From assembly GCF_003584565.2 (NCBI RefSeq), contig NZ_CP031010.1:2976001-3040000 (forward strand): 64,000 nt of DNA, read 5' to 3'. Made by a program: the position numbers and the translations under genes. The stretch is from Alteromonas sp. RKMC-009. Its GTDB lineage: Bacteria > Pseudomonadota > Gammaproteobacteria > Enterobacterales > Alteromonadaceae. Of this stretch, positions 1 to 7,795 are shown one piece after another. The notes beneath the pieces were generated by a model. The model did not search any database, was not told the origin of the DNA, and worked only from the letters and a program-made list of their open reading frames with translations. Each line of letters begins with the position of its first letter. Within the stretch, counting starts at the first letter, position 1.

Positions 1-3
1 GCC

Positions 4-477
4 GTGACGGCAGTCATCGATTTTCAGCAAGCTTATGCGCCGGAAGACTCCGTTTCGGCGCACATTCCAACAGAAGTTCAACTTTCTCTCTGGGCCAACA
101 CCATCTTCTCTCAACTGGATATCAGCGACAAAGAACTGACCATCCGGTTTGTAGATGAAGAAGAATCACAAACCCTCAACAGAGATTATCGCGGTAAAGA
201 TAAGCCGACCAACGTACTGTCATTTCCCTTTGAGTGCCCGCCGGGTGTACCGCTGAATCTGCTCGGTGACCTGGTCATTTGTGCGCCGGTTATCAGCCGT
301 GAAGCACAAGAGCAGCATAAGCCGGTAGCCAACCATTATGCCCACATGGTGGTGCACGGTATCCTGCATCTGATAGGCTACGACCACATCGATGATGATG
401 AAGCCGAAGAAATGGAATCTCTGGAAATTGAGATTTTAGCGCAATTATCCATTGACGATCCTTACCGGGATCTTTAA
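4..477 (+). CDS. ybeY: Endoribonuclease YbeY (rRNA maturation factor)
   Basis: A zinc-dependent endoribonuclease needed for 16S rRNA 3'-end maturation and 70S quality control in the cytoplasm. The 157-residue protein carries the family signature near residues 118-128 ([11 protein letters not shown]), whose three histidines bind zinc, and the conserved stretch [15 protein letters not shown] near residue 64. Length and ends match the E. coli protein. The first available start is a GTG at nucleotide 4; the window edge hides any alternative upstream start. It is followed 32 bp later by ybeX, then lnt, the usual ybeZ-ybeY-ybeX-lnt operon, so phoH/ybeZ probably lies just outside the window. Confidence 0.95.
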   Translation: MTAVIDFQQAYAPEDSVSAHIPTEVQLSLWANTIFSQLDISDKELTIRFVDEEESQTLNRDYRGKDKPTNVLSFPFECPPGVPLNLLGDLVICAPVISREAQEQHKPVANHYAHMVVHGILHLIGYDHIDDDEAEEMESLEIEILAQLSIDDPYRDL

Positions 478-509
478 CTTTTATATTTCACACACTACAA
501 AAGACGATT

Positions 510-1367
510 ATGAGCGAAGACAGCCCTCACTCTACCAACGGCTCGACGAACAAAAGTTGGTTAGATAAATTAAGACTGACATTTTCCGGCGAGCCGAGAA
601 GTAAGGAAGATCTGGTAGACGTTATTACAGAAGCCGAACAACGGGAACTGATTGACCCCCAGACCAGAGAAATGATTGAAGGCGTTATCGGTGTCAACGA
701 AATGCGCGTACGGGATATCATGATCCCCAGAACGCAAATGACTACTATTGATATCGACCAGAAGGTAGAAGAGTTTCTGCCTAAAATTCTGGACACAGCC
801 CACTCCCGCTTTCCTGTTATCAGCGAAGACAAGGACCATATCGAAGGTATTTTACTGGCAAAAGATCTGCTCAGCTATGCATTCAGTCCGGATAAGGCCT
901 TTGAGTTAAAAGATGTACTTCGTCCGGCTGTCATTGTGCCGGAAAGTAAACGGGTGGACGTACTGCTCAAAGAGTTCCGCCAGCAACGCTACCACATGGC
1001 TATTGTTGTGGACGAATATGGTGGTGTATCCGGTCTGGTTACCATTGAAGACATTCTGGAGCTGATTGTCGGTGAAATTGAAGATGAATATGATATCGAC
1101 GAAAATGGTACAGACGACATTAAACCACTGAATAAATCTACCTATACCGTTAAAGCATTAACGCCGGTGGATGACTTCAATGAGTTTTTCAAGACCACAT
1201 TCGATGAAGAAGAAGCGGATACGATCGGCGGTATTGTCCTGAAAGCATTCGGGCACATGCCGGAAACCGGTGACGAAATTACCGTCAGCGATATTCACTT
1301 CAAAATTACCAACTCCGACAAGCGCCGTCTGGTGCAGCTCAAGGTTACCGTACCCTCCATGGAGTAA
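510..1367 (+). CDS. ybeX: CorC/YbeX-type CBS-domain transporter-associated protein
   Basis: A 285-residue cytoplasmic protein of the CorC/YbeX family, linked by family knowledge to Mg/Co homeostasis and ribosome maturation. The sequence shows the N-terminal region with [12 protein letters not shown] (about residues 67-78), a tandem CBS pair (about 70-200, including [23 protein letters not shown]) and a C-terminal CorC_HlyC domain (about 205-285). There is no membrane segment, which separates it from the membrane-anchored YfjD/HlyC paralogues. It lies between ybeY and lnt, and its stop codon is only 6 bp from the likely lnt start, indicating one transcript. Confidence 0.93.
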   Translation: MSEDSPHSTNGSTNKSWLDKLRLTFSGEPRSKEDLVDVITEAEQRELIDPQTREMIEGVIGVNEMRVRDIMIPRTQMTTIDIDQKVEEFLPKILDTAHSRFPVISEDKDHIEGILLAKDLLSYAFSPDKAFELKDVLRPAVIVPESKRVDVLLKEFRQQRYHMAIVVDEYGGVSGLVTIEDILELIVGEIEDEYDIDENGTDDIKPLNKSTYTVKALTPVDDFNEFFKTTFDEEEADTIGGIVLKAFGHMPETGDEITVSDIHFKITNSDKRRLVQLKVTVPSME

Positions 1368-1373
1368 TCTCCC

Positions 1374-2870
1374 CTGAAAGCGTTTATTCCCTATCTGTTG
1401 GCACTGCTTAGCGGTGCCAGTTTAACCTTTGCCTATGCCCCGTTTTCGCTCTGGCCTGTCACGTTCGTGGCGCTGGCCCTGGCCATCCGCCAACTGGTAA
1501 AAACGCAACGTCCATTCTTAACCGGCTGGTTGTTCGGTCTGGGCTGGTTTGGTGCCGGCATCAGCTGGGTGCATGTCAGTATCGCTGATTTTGGTGGCTT
1601 GCCTGTGGTGTTGTCAGTGGGACTCATGCTCATTCTGTGCGGGTATCTTGCATTGTATCCTGCAACCGCGCTCTGGGCTGCAAGACGCTGGTTTCCTGCC
1701 AGGTTATGGCCGCTTGCCCTGCCGTTTCTCTGGGTCGTTGCTGAATGGCTGAGAAGCTGGATGCTGAGCGGCTTCCCCTGGTTATCGGTGGGCTACAGCC
1801 AAATCAACAGTCCGCTGGCAGGCTGGGCGCCGGTAGCCGGCGAAACCGGCATTACAGCGATTATTATTGCCCTTGCAGCAGCACTGGCAATATTCAGAGT
1901 CAGAACCCAATGGCCGGCGATAGCGGTTATTTTTACAGTTAGCCTCGTATCAGGCTGGCTGCTGAAGAAAGTTAACTGGGTGGAAACCGCCGGCGTGCAC
2001 TCTGTTGCCATGGTACAGGGCAATATTGCCCAGTCACTGCGCTGGGTACCGGAACAGGATATTCCCACCATGGAAAAATATCGTGGTTTAACCACGCCGC
2101 TGTGGGACAACGATCTGGTGATATGGCCTGAAGCTGCAGTACCGAAACTGGAACTCATGGCGACAGACTTTCTGCAAGCCATGGACCGCCAGGCGGTAAG
2201 CACAGACACGGCACTCATTACCGGCATTGTTAATTACAACTGGGAGTCTGAAGAAGCATGGAATAATCTGCTGGTGCTCGGGCGCAAAACACCGGACGAT
2301 ACGCAGGCCCGTTACCATTATTTCCATGCCAACCGGTATGCCAAGCATCACCTGCTGCCCATCGGTGAATTTGTGCCTTTTGAAGACATATTAAGACCAC
2401 TGGCCCCGTTGTTTGATTTACCTATGTCTTCATTTTCCCGCGGAGACTTTGAACAAACAAACCTGATAGCCAACGGGATCCGCCTGGCACCGGCAATTTG
2501 CTTCGAAATAGCCTTTCCCCGTCAGGTTTCGGCCAATGTTCACAGCGATACAGACATGATCATCACGGTAAGTAATGACGCCTGGTTTGGTCACTCCCAC
2601 GGTCCGGCACAACATCTGGATATTGCCCGTATGCGGGCAGTTGAAACCGGCCGGCCGGTACTGCGGGCAACCAACAATGGTATTACCGCATTTATTAATG
2701 AAAAGGGCGATGTGACCTCTGTTCTGCCACAGTTTGAAGCTGGCAGTCTGGTGTCTGACGTGGCAGCCAAACATGGACTTACACCTTACAACCGCGCCGG
2801 AGATATACCGGTATGGTTTGTCAGCGGTTTATTGCTTTGCGTTGCGCTGTATCTCAGACGCACACATTAA
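1374..2870 (+). CDS. lnt: Apolipoprotein N-acyltransferase Lnt
   Basis: An inner-membrane enzyme that transfers the third acyl chain to the N-terminal cysteine of lipoproteins, the last step of lipoprotein maturation. The first ~190 residues hold the hydrophobic membrane bundle. The rest is a periplasmic nitrilase domain with catalytic Glu in VIWPEAAVP and nucleophile Cys in APAICFEIAFP. No ATG exists: the frame is the same as ybeX, so translation must begin after the ybeX TAA at 1365-1367. A CTG at 1374 has a GGAG 9 nt upstream and gives an N-terminus (LKAFIPYLLALL) like the family. A TTG at 1398 is the alternative and would cut into the first membrane helix. Confidence 0.9.
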   Translation: MKAFIPYLLALLSGASLTFAYAPFSLWPVTFVALALAIRQLVKTQRPFLTGWLFGLGWFGAGISWVHVSIADFGGLPVVLSVGLMLILCGYLALYPATALWAARRWFPARLWPLALPFLWVVAEWLRSWMLSGFPWLSVGYSQINSPLAGWAPVAGETGITAIIIALAAALAIFRVRTQWPAIAVIFTVSLVSGWLLKKVNWVETAGVHSVAMVQGNIAQSLRWVPEQDIPTMEKYRGLTTPLWDNDLVIWPEAAVPKLELMATDFLQAMDRQAVSTDTALITGIVNYNWESEEAWNNLLVLGRKTPDDTQARYHYFHANRYAKHHLLPIGEFVPFEDILRPLAPLFDLPMSSFSRGDFEQTNLIANGIRLAPAICFEIAFPRQVSANVHSDTDMIITVSNDAWFGHSHGPAQHLDIARMRAVETGRPVLRATNNGITAFINEKGDVTSVLPQFEAGSLVSDVAAKHGLTPYNRAGDIPVWFVSGLLLCVALYLRRTH

Positions 2871-2881
2871 CCCTGCCAGCA

Positions 2882-2933
2882 GCGTGCTTGTGCTTTTCTG
2901 AGGTACAAGTACGCGTTCTTCTTCCTCTTTTTT
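2882..2933 (+). terminator. Probable intrinsic terminator after lnt
   Basis: A 10-bp stem (2882-2891 with 2905-2914, one G-T pair) is followed by a pyrimidine-rich tract ending in TCTTTTTT. It sits just after the lnt stop and before the next gene. Confidence 0.5.
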
Positions 2934-3007
2934 GCGATAATTGTCAGCCAAATTTCCCGCTGATTGGGTAAAGTATGGCTGTTGACAGGACAGTTCCGGA
3001 AATACCA

Positions 3008-4297
3008 ATGAAAATCAAAAGAATACACACATACCTGATGGCCGGTTCGCTGGCGCTTACCAGTTTATTTACGCTGGCTAATCCCCTTGTTATTACCGCA
3101 GATCGCATGGTCGATGTGAAAGCCGGTAAGGTTATCGAATCCGCCGTGGTGATTATCGAAGATGATGTGATTGTTCAGGCCGGCCACAGCAAAAAAATTG
3201 CCATACCAGACAACGCTGAAGTCATGGCACTGGGTGATTACACATTAATGCCGGGTTTGATGGACATGCACGTTCACCTGACCAGCGACCCCACAAAACA
3301 CGGCTACTCATCGCTGTCTGTTTCCGTTCCCCGTGCTGCCATTACTGGTGTTAAACATGCAAAAGATACGCTGATGGCGGGTTTCACCACGGTCCGGAAC
3401 GTTGGCGCACCCGGTTTTACTGATGTGGCGCTGCGTGATGCCATCAATGACGGTGATGTTCAGGGACCGCGCATGTTTGTGGCCGGCCCGTCACTGGGTG
3501 TGACCGGTGGTCACTGCGACAATAATCTTCTCCCCTATGTCTATCACGATAAAAGCGAAGGCGTTGCTGATGGTCCGTGGGAAGTACGCAAGAAAGTACG
3601 TGAAAACATCAAATACGGCGCTACTGTTATTAAGTTCTGCGCCACCGGTGGTGTTTTATCTAAAGGTACAAAAGTCGGTGCCCAGCAGTACACCGAAGAA
3701 GAAATGCAGGCACTGATTGAAGAAGCCCATTTACGCGGCCTCACCGTGGCCACGCACGCTCACGGCACCAGCGGCATAAAAGCGGCAATCCGTTCCGGTG
3801 TGGACTCTGTAGAACATGTCAGTTTGCTGGATGATGAAGCCATCGAACTGGCGAAAAAACACGGCACGTACTTTTCCATGGACGTGTACGTCACAGAATA
3901 TATTCTCGGAGAAGGTGAAAAGGCCGGTATTCTGCCGGAAAGCCTCGCTAAAGAACGCATTGTAGGCACCAAACAACGGGAGAATTTCCGTAAGGCGGTG
4001 AAGGCCGGCGTCAACATGGTATTCGGTTCGGATGCCGGTGTTTATCCTCACGGGGACAATGGCAAACAGTTCGCCCGCATGGTGACCTGGGGTATGACAC
4101 CCATGGAGGCCATTCAGGCTGCCACCATTAATTCTGCTACATTACTGAAGCAACAGGAATCACTTGGCAGCATTGAAGCGGGCCGGAAAGCCGACGTCAT
4201 TGCAGTAAAAGGCAACCCTCTTGATGATATGGCGCTGATGGAAGATGTAGGCCTGGTGGTCAAAGACGGACAAATCGTCAAATCCCTCGCGATGTAA
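3008..4297 (+). CDS. Exported metal-dependent amidohydrolase (imidazolonepropionase/Xaa-Pro dipeptidase-like)
   Basis: A TIM-barrel amidohydrolase with a cleavable signal peptide (positively charged MKIKRIH, then a hydrophobic run ending at FTLANP), so it acts in the periplasm. Metal ligands are visible: HVH after MDM near residue 90, a lysine in VIKFCATGG, histidines in VATHAHG and VEHVS, and the aspartate in FGSDAGVYPHG. The closest described relatives hydrolyse dipeptides or cyclic amides, but the substrate cannot be read from sequence. An upstream in-frame ATG at 2975 is possible, but the ATG at 3008 gives a clean signal peptide. It is probably monocistronic, with hairpins on both sides. 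Confidence 0.82.
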   Translation: MKIKRIHTYLMAGSLALTSLFTLANPLVITADRMVDVKAGKVIESAVVIIEDDVIVQAGHSKKIAIPDNAEVMALGDYTLMPGLMDMHVHLTSDPTKHGYSSLSVSVPRAAITGVKHAKDTLMAGFTTVRNVGAPGFTDVALRDAINDGDVQGPRMFVAGPSLGVTGGHCDNNLLPYVYHDKSEGVADGPWEVRKKVRENIKYGATVIKFCATGGVLSKGTKVGAQQYTEEEMQALIEEAHLRGLTVATHAHGTSGIKAAIRSGVDSVEHVSLLDDEAIELAKKHGTYFSMDVYVTEYILGEGEKAGILPESLAKERIVGTKQRENFRKAVKAGVNMVFGSDAGVYPHGDNGKQFARMVTWGMTPMEAIQAATINSATLLKQQESLGSIEAGRKADVIAVKGNPLDDMALMEDVGLVVKDGQIVKSLAM

Positions 4298-4305
4298 CCC
4301 TCCAT

Positions 4306-4336
4306 ACCGGCGGCAACTTTCCCACTCGCCGCCGGT
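4306..4336 (+). terminator. GC-rich hairpin after amidohydrolase gene
   Basis: A perfect 9-bp stem (ACCGGCGGC pairing with GCCGCCGGT) with a 13-nt loop lies directly after the stop codon. There is no run of T, so intrinsic termination is uncertain. Confidence 0.35.
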
Positions 4337-4444
4337 GCCGCTTTCTGACATAATCAAACCTTTACAGGCTGGTGCTTAAATAAGAGGCCGGCCTTTTATG
4401 TTGCCCGTTACGGGAACTCACGCCTTTTGCTTAACAGGACAGGT

Positions 4445-4876
4445 ATGCCTACTATCGACTTAACTCCCCTTTACCGCTCTTTTATCGGCTCAGACCATCT
4501 GGCTACATTAATTGAAGCTGCAAACCGTGCAGAAAAGCAGAGCAGCTACCCGCCGTACAACATTGAACTGATTGACGAGTTTAAATACCGCATCACCATG
4601 GCTGTAGCGGGTTTCAGTCAGCAGGACGTGATTGTGGAAGTGCAGGACAATACCTTACGGATTGCCGGTAAAAAGCTGGCCGATCCTAAGCAGGCTGAGC
4701 GGAAGTTCCTGCACAAGGGCATTTCTGAACGGGGTTTTGAACGCAAGTTCCAGTTAGGTGACAACGTAAAAGTGATTGCGGCCGATATGGCACTCGGCCT
4801 GCTGCATATTGATTTACAACGTCTTATCCCGGAAGCGAAAAAGCCTCAGCGCATTTCCATCGGCGGCGGAGACTGA
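4445..4876 (+). CDS. Hsp20/alpha-crystallin small heat-shock protein (IbpA-like)
   Basis: An ATP-independent holdase that binds unfolding proteins in the cytoplasm. The 143-residue product has an alpha-crystallin domain at about 40-130, with the IbpA-type region YNIELIDEFKYRITMAVAGF and the strand KFLHKGISERGFERKFQL. It is IbpA-like because of MPTIDLTPLYRSFIG at the N-terminus, close to the E. coli IbpA/B start. The longer frame from 4427 is unlikely; ATG 4445 follows an ACAGG. No RpoH promoter or ROSE-type thermometer could be shown with confidence. Its 3' end overlaps the convergent TPR gene by 31 bp. Confidence 0.9.
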   Translation: MPTIDLTPLYRSFIGSDHLATLIEAANRAEKQSSYPPYNIELIDEFKYRITMAVAGFSQQDVIVEVQDNTLRIAGKKLADPKQAERKFLHKGISERGFERKFQLGDNVKVIAADMALGLLHIDLQRLIPEAKKPQRISIGGGD

Positions 4877-5787
4877 CCGGCTTGTGTCTGTAATTTCCGG
4901 TAAAGTGGCATATGATGTTTATGCACTTTACCGGGATCTATCTTAGCCAGTGCGGCGATAGCAGCCTCTTTCTTCCCTTCGATAAAGTCCAGTTCCGCTA
5001 TTCTCAGCCGGATGTAGGTTTTATCGCCCGTTTCATACGTACCCAGCGCCTGGTCAAGGGCATGACCCGCCTGCTTCAAATAATACCGGGCCGGCTTATA
5101 TTCTTCTTTGTGCAGATAGACAACGCCCAGACTGCTGTAAGCATTAGAAAGCTGTAGCGGCTCATTCTTATGCTCATGCGCTTCGGCCACATAGCCGTAA
5201 TATTGCAATGCTTTGTCGTAATCCTTTATAAAAAATGCCACATGTGCGATTGCCATATGCAAAGGCGCTTTCGCATCAGGATTACGGATATTTTCAGTAC
5301 GCCTTACCGCCCAGTCAGCCAGTTCGCTGGCAGCGTCATAATCTTTGAGGTAGTTGTGGAGAATGATGAGTTCTGCAAGACGCCGTGGATCAGGGGCATA
5401 CTCTGCCGAACGCATAATTAAATCACGGGCAAGATGAGCGTATTCTGTTCCCTGCTCTGTCTCACCGCTACTTAACAGCTTCTTGGCATAAATGGTGTAA
5501 ACCACAATTTTGAAGACATCGGGGGCATCCGTCATGTCAGCATAACCGCTGAGTTCCTGACGGGTCAGAGACAGGTTATCCAAATCCCACCGTGCAGACA
5601 GGTTGTAGTACATCAGCATGTACCAGTCCCGGCTTCCGGCAGCAGTATTTTTCAGTAACTGACGGGTTTCATTTTTACAGTCCACAGCACTGGCAAGACA
5701 ACTGTCAAGACTGGTGTAAGACAACGCATTAACGCTTCCTGAAATCAGGAAAGACAAACTTATAATTATACGGATGGTGTCGCGCAC
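4846..5787 (-). CDS. Exported TPR-repeat protein of unknown function
   Basis: A 313-residue protein with a signal peptide (MRDTIRIIISLSFLISGSVNA) and a helical body that reads as TPR-like repeats, for example around YDKALQYYGYVAEAH, LQLSNAYSSLGVVYLHKEEYKPARYYLKQAG and the last 40 residues. TPRs mediate protein contacts; no catalytic motif is seen. The start chosen is a GTG at 5787 with GGAG 8 nt upstream, because it places the signal peptide at the N-terminus. A longer frame reaches 5883 but adds an unlikely leader. The last 31 bp overlap the 3' end of the convergent hsp20 gene. Function is unknown. Confidence 0.75.
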   Translation of the reverse strand: MRDTIRIIISLSFLISGSVNALSYTSLDSCLASAVDCKNETRQLLKNTAAGSRDWYMLMYYNLSARWDLDNLSLTRQELSGYADMTDAPDVFKIVVYTIYAKKLLSSGETEQGTEYAHLARDLIMRSAEYAPDPRRLAELIILHNYLKDYDAASELADWAVRRTENIRNPDAKAPLHMAIAHVAFFIKDYDKALQYYGYVAEAHEHKNEPLQLSNAYSSLGVVYLHKEEYKPARYYLKQAGHALDQALGTYETGDKTYIRLRIAELDFIEGKKEAAIAALAKIDPGKVHKHHMPLYRKLQTQAGQSPPPMEMR

Positions 5788-6089
5788 GACTGGTTCTCCG
5801 TCTGGCAGACATCTAAAGCAATACTTCCTTACCAGTGCGCAAAAGGATGAAACTCTCTCATAAACCCTGCTGTCCAGAGACAACGTCGTTTATCAGAAAA
5901 CTCATAGTAAGGTGTGATTTCCACACCGGCATAAACCTTTTATTTTTCCGTAATTATTTGTTCTGCATCTCCATTTGCGCCACATCGGTGCATTATATCG
6001 TAAATAATGCGTAAAAAGGCTTTTTAAATGAAGAAAAGACGACAAGTGCAGGCTGGAAAGCCTGCACAGAAAGAGAATAAACGACAGTT
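5788..6089. other. Intergenic region between TPR and hydrolase genes
   Basis: About 300 bp with no credible ORF. It must hold the promoter of the leftward TPR gene on one side and the end of the hydrolase transcript on the other (hairpin 6046-6067). Nothing else recognised. Confidence 0.4.
6046..6067 (-). terminator. Hairpin downstream of hydrolase gene
   Basis: A perfect 8-bp inverted repeat (GTGCAGGC/GCCTGCAC) with a 6-nt loop, followed on the minus strand by a mixed T-rich tract (TTGTCGTCTTTTC). A plausible terminator for the lipoprotein hydrolase. Confidence 0.5.
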
Positions 6090-7118
6090 TTACTGAGCAG
6101 TGAGTGCAGCAGACAGCGCAGGCCGGTGATTACCCGCATGCTCCAGCCAGTTCATCAACACCTGATGCTCGGTATCGCTGATCCCGATGACTGACATGTG
6201 CGTTTCGTCATCATTTACAATTCGGGTAACGTTTGCCAGCTTTGACCAGCCGTTAGCACGGCGAATATTACTGACGAGATCCTGATCAGAACCGTAGGTG
6301 AGAATAGGTACATTCAGTGCAGGTAAATCTGCAAACATATCTGTCTGCTCAACAGAGAGCCCTGCCCGTTTCAGCGCCAGTTCTGCGCCGGCACGGATAG
6401 ATGAATCAGGTACCAGCTTACTTAAACGGGGTTTGAACGTATGGGCGACACCAATGGTAGCGCGGTCAAACCGGTCCATAGGAGCCAGTAATACCAGCCC
6501 GGCCACGGACTCCAGCTTTCTGGCTGTTTTCACCGCAGCTAACGCGCCCATGGAGTGACCAACGAGATAAACAGGCTCTTCAGTGATATCCACGGTATGG
6601 TCGATAAACTCGGCAAGTAAGTCTGCATCACGCACACCAAACCCGAGTGGTGCAGAGGACTCGCCCTGCCCCATTAAATCAGGTTCAATGACGCGGAATC
6701 CCAATGCCTGAAAATAGAAACCGGTACTCATCCAGCTTTCTTTTTTCGCACCGTAACCGTGAAGTAAAACAACGGTGCCGGAAAATTGCCCGACATCACG
6801 GGGAGCAATTGTCACTTCTTTCAAAAAGCTGAACTGATTACCAAAATCCCGCGATACGGTAAAAGACATACTGGGAAGCTGACGGGTAACAGCACCGCCA
6901 TCTTTATAAGGAATACAATAAGATGAGCGCTCACTACACCACTGCTTCTCAACCACACCCCATTGGGCATACATCTGGTCCAGTGTGGCCTGTTCGTAGT
7001 GAATTAATTGCGCGGGTGATTCGATGCGCTCTGCTACCATCCGTGAGCAGCCACTGAGTAAGATCAGGACTAAAAGTATTAATGAATGTTTCACGAACGG
7101 TACCGTACTACACATCAA
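6090..7118 (-). CDS. Alpha/beta-fold hydrolase lipoprotein
   Basis: A serine hydrolase anchored to an envelope membrane. The N-terminus has a lipoprotein signal with lipobox LSGC (KHSLILLVLILLSGCS). Conserved elements are the oxyanion region VLLHGYGAKKES, the nucleophile elbow VGHSMGALAAV (Ser in GHSMG), a likely acid in YGSDQDLVS and a late His in DDETHMS. It resembles monoacylglycerol lipase/lysophospholipase-like enzymes, but substrate is unknown. The ATG at 7118 is used here; a GTG at 7094 (VKHSLIL) would give a tidier signal peptide. It lies 75 bp upstream of nothing else on its strand except the greA hairpin and is probably a separate unit. Confidence 0.8.
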   Translation of the reverse strand: MMCSTVPFVKHSLILLVLILLSGCSRMVAERIESPAQLIHYEQATLDQMYAQWGVVEKQWCSERSSYCIPYKDGGAVTRQLPSMSFTVSRDFGNQFSFLKEVTIAPRDVGQFSGTVVLLHGYGAKKESWMSTGFYFQALGFRVIEPDLMGQGESSAPLGFGVRDADLLAEFIDHTVDITEEPVYLVGHSMGALAAVKTARKLESVAGLVLLAPMDRFDRATIGVAHTFKPRLSKLVPDSSIRAGAELALKRAGLSVEQTDMFADLPALNVPILTYGSDQDLVSNIRRANGWSKLANVTRIVNDDETHMSVIGISDTEHQVLMNWLEHAGNHRPALSAALTAQ

Positions 7119-7161
7119 TTGCCGTTGCGGCTATATCCGCTGAGGGCGTTGGTTAAAGGAA

Positions 7162-7184
7162 GCGGAAAGCCTGCGACTTTCCGC
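7162..7184 (-). terminator. Terminator of greA
   Basis: An 8-bp stem (GCGGAAAG/CTTTCCGC, 7-nt loop) just past the greA stop, followed on the minus strand by TTCCTTT. Confidence 0.5.
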
Positions 7185-7192
7185 CAACAATA

Positions 7193-7669
7193 TCAGATAT
7201 ATTCCACTTCGGTAATTTCGAACTCGACAGTGCCTGCCGGTGTCTGGATATTTACCACATCATCCAGTTCTTTACCGATAAGACCACGGGCGATAGGAGA
7301 ATTCACTGAAATCAGATTATTTTTGATATCAGCTTCATCATCACCCACGATGCGGTAAGTGGTTTCTGCATCCGTTTCCAGATTCATAATGGTAACTGTA
7401 GTACCAAAAATGACCTTACCGGTATTATCCATTTTGGTAACATCGATGATTTGCGCGTTAGATAACTTTCCTTCGATGTCCTGAATACGACCTTCACAGA
7501 AGCTCTGCTCTTCACGGGCAGCATGATACTCGGCATTCTCTTTCAGGTCGCCGTGCTCACGGGCTTCGGCAATAGAAGCGATAATACGCGGGCGGGTCAC
7601 TGTTTTTAATTCATTTAATTCTTTGCGCAATAACTCTGCGCCACGAGCGGTCATCGGATACTGACTCAT
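7193..7669 (-). CDS. greA: Transcription elongation factor GreA
   Basis: Rescues backtracked RNA polymerase by stimulating cleavage of the nascent RNA 3' end. The 158-residue product has the N-terminal coiled coil with the acidic tip ([21 protein letters not shown]) and the C-terminal FKBP-like domain ([27 protein letters not shown]), nearly colinear with E. coli GreA. The start is the ATG at 7669 preceded by GTGAG; a GTG four codons further upstream is less likely. It lies downstream of carA-carB on the same strand, as in many gammaproteobacteria, but a strong terminator separates it from carB. Confidence 0.96.
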   Translation of the reverse strand: MSQYPMTARGAELLRKELNELKTVTRPRIIASIAEAREHGDLKENAEYHAAREEQSFCEGRIQDIEGKLSNAQIIDVTKMDNTGKVIFGTTVTIMNLETDAETTYRIVGDDEADIKNNLISVNSPIARGLIGKELDDVVNIQTPAGTVEFEITEVEYI

Positions 7670-7720
7670 GGTGTTTCTCACTTATTTTGACTGGTCTGCT
7701 GACCTTTTGATCGCTGAGTT

Positions 7721-7749
7721 AAAAAAAGTGCGCCAACCGGCGCACTTTT
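7721..7749 (-). terminator. Strong intrinsic terminator after carB
   Basis: An 11-bp stem (AAAAGTGCGCC with GGCGCACTTTT) with loop GGTT on the minus strand, followed by an unbroken T tract (A tract 7721-7727 on the plus strand). It ends the carAB transcript before greA. Confidence 0.9.
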
Positions 7750-7795
7750 CTAAAATATTGATTGCGCAGAATAGCGCAATTTCACACAACTGTCA

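Noticed and set aside
4340-4444. Heat-shock (RpoH) promoter for hsp20
   Set aside because: No convincing CTTGAAA/CCCCAT pair could be read.
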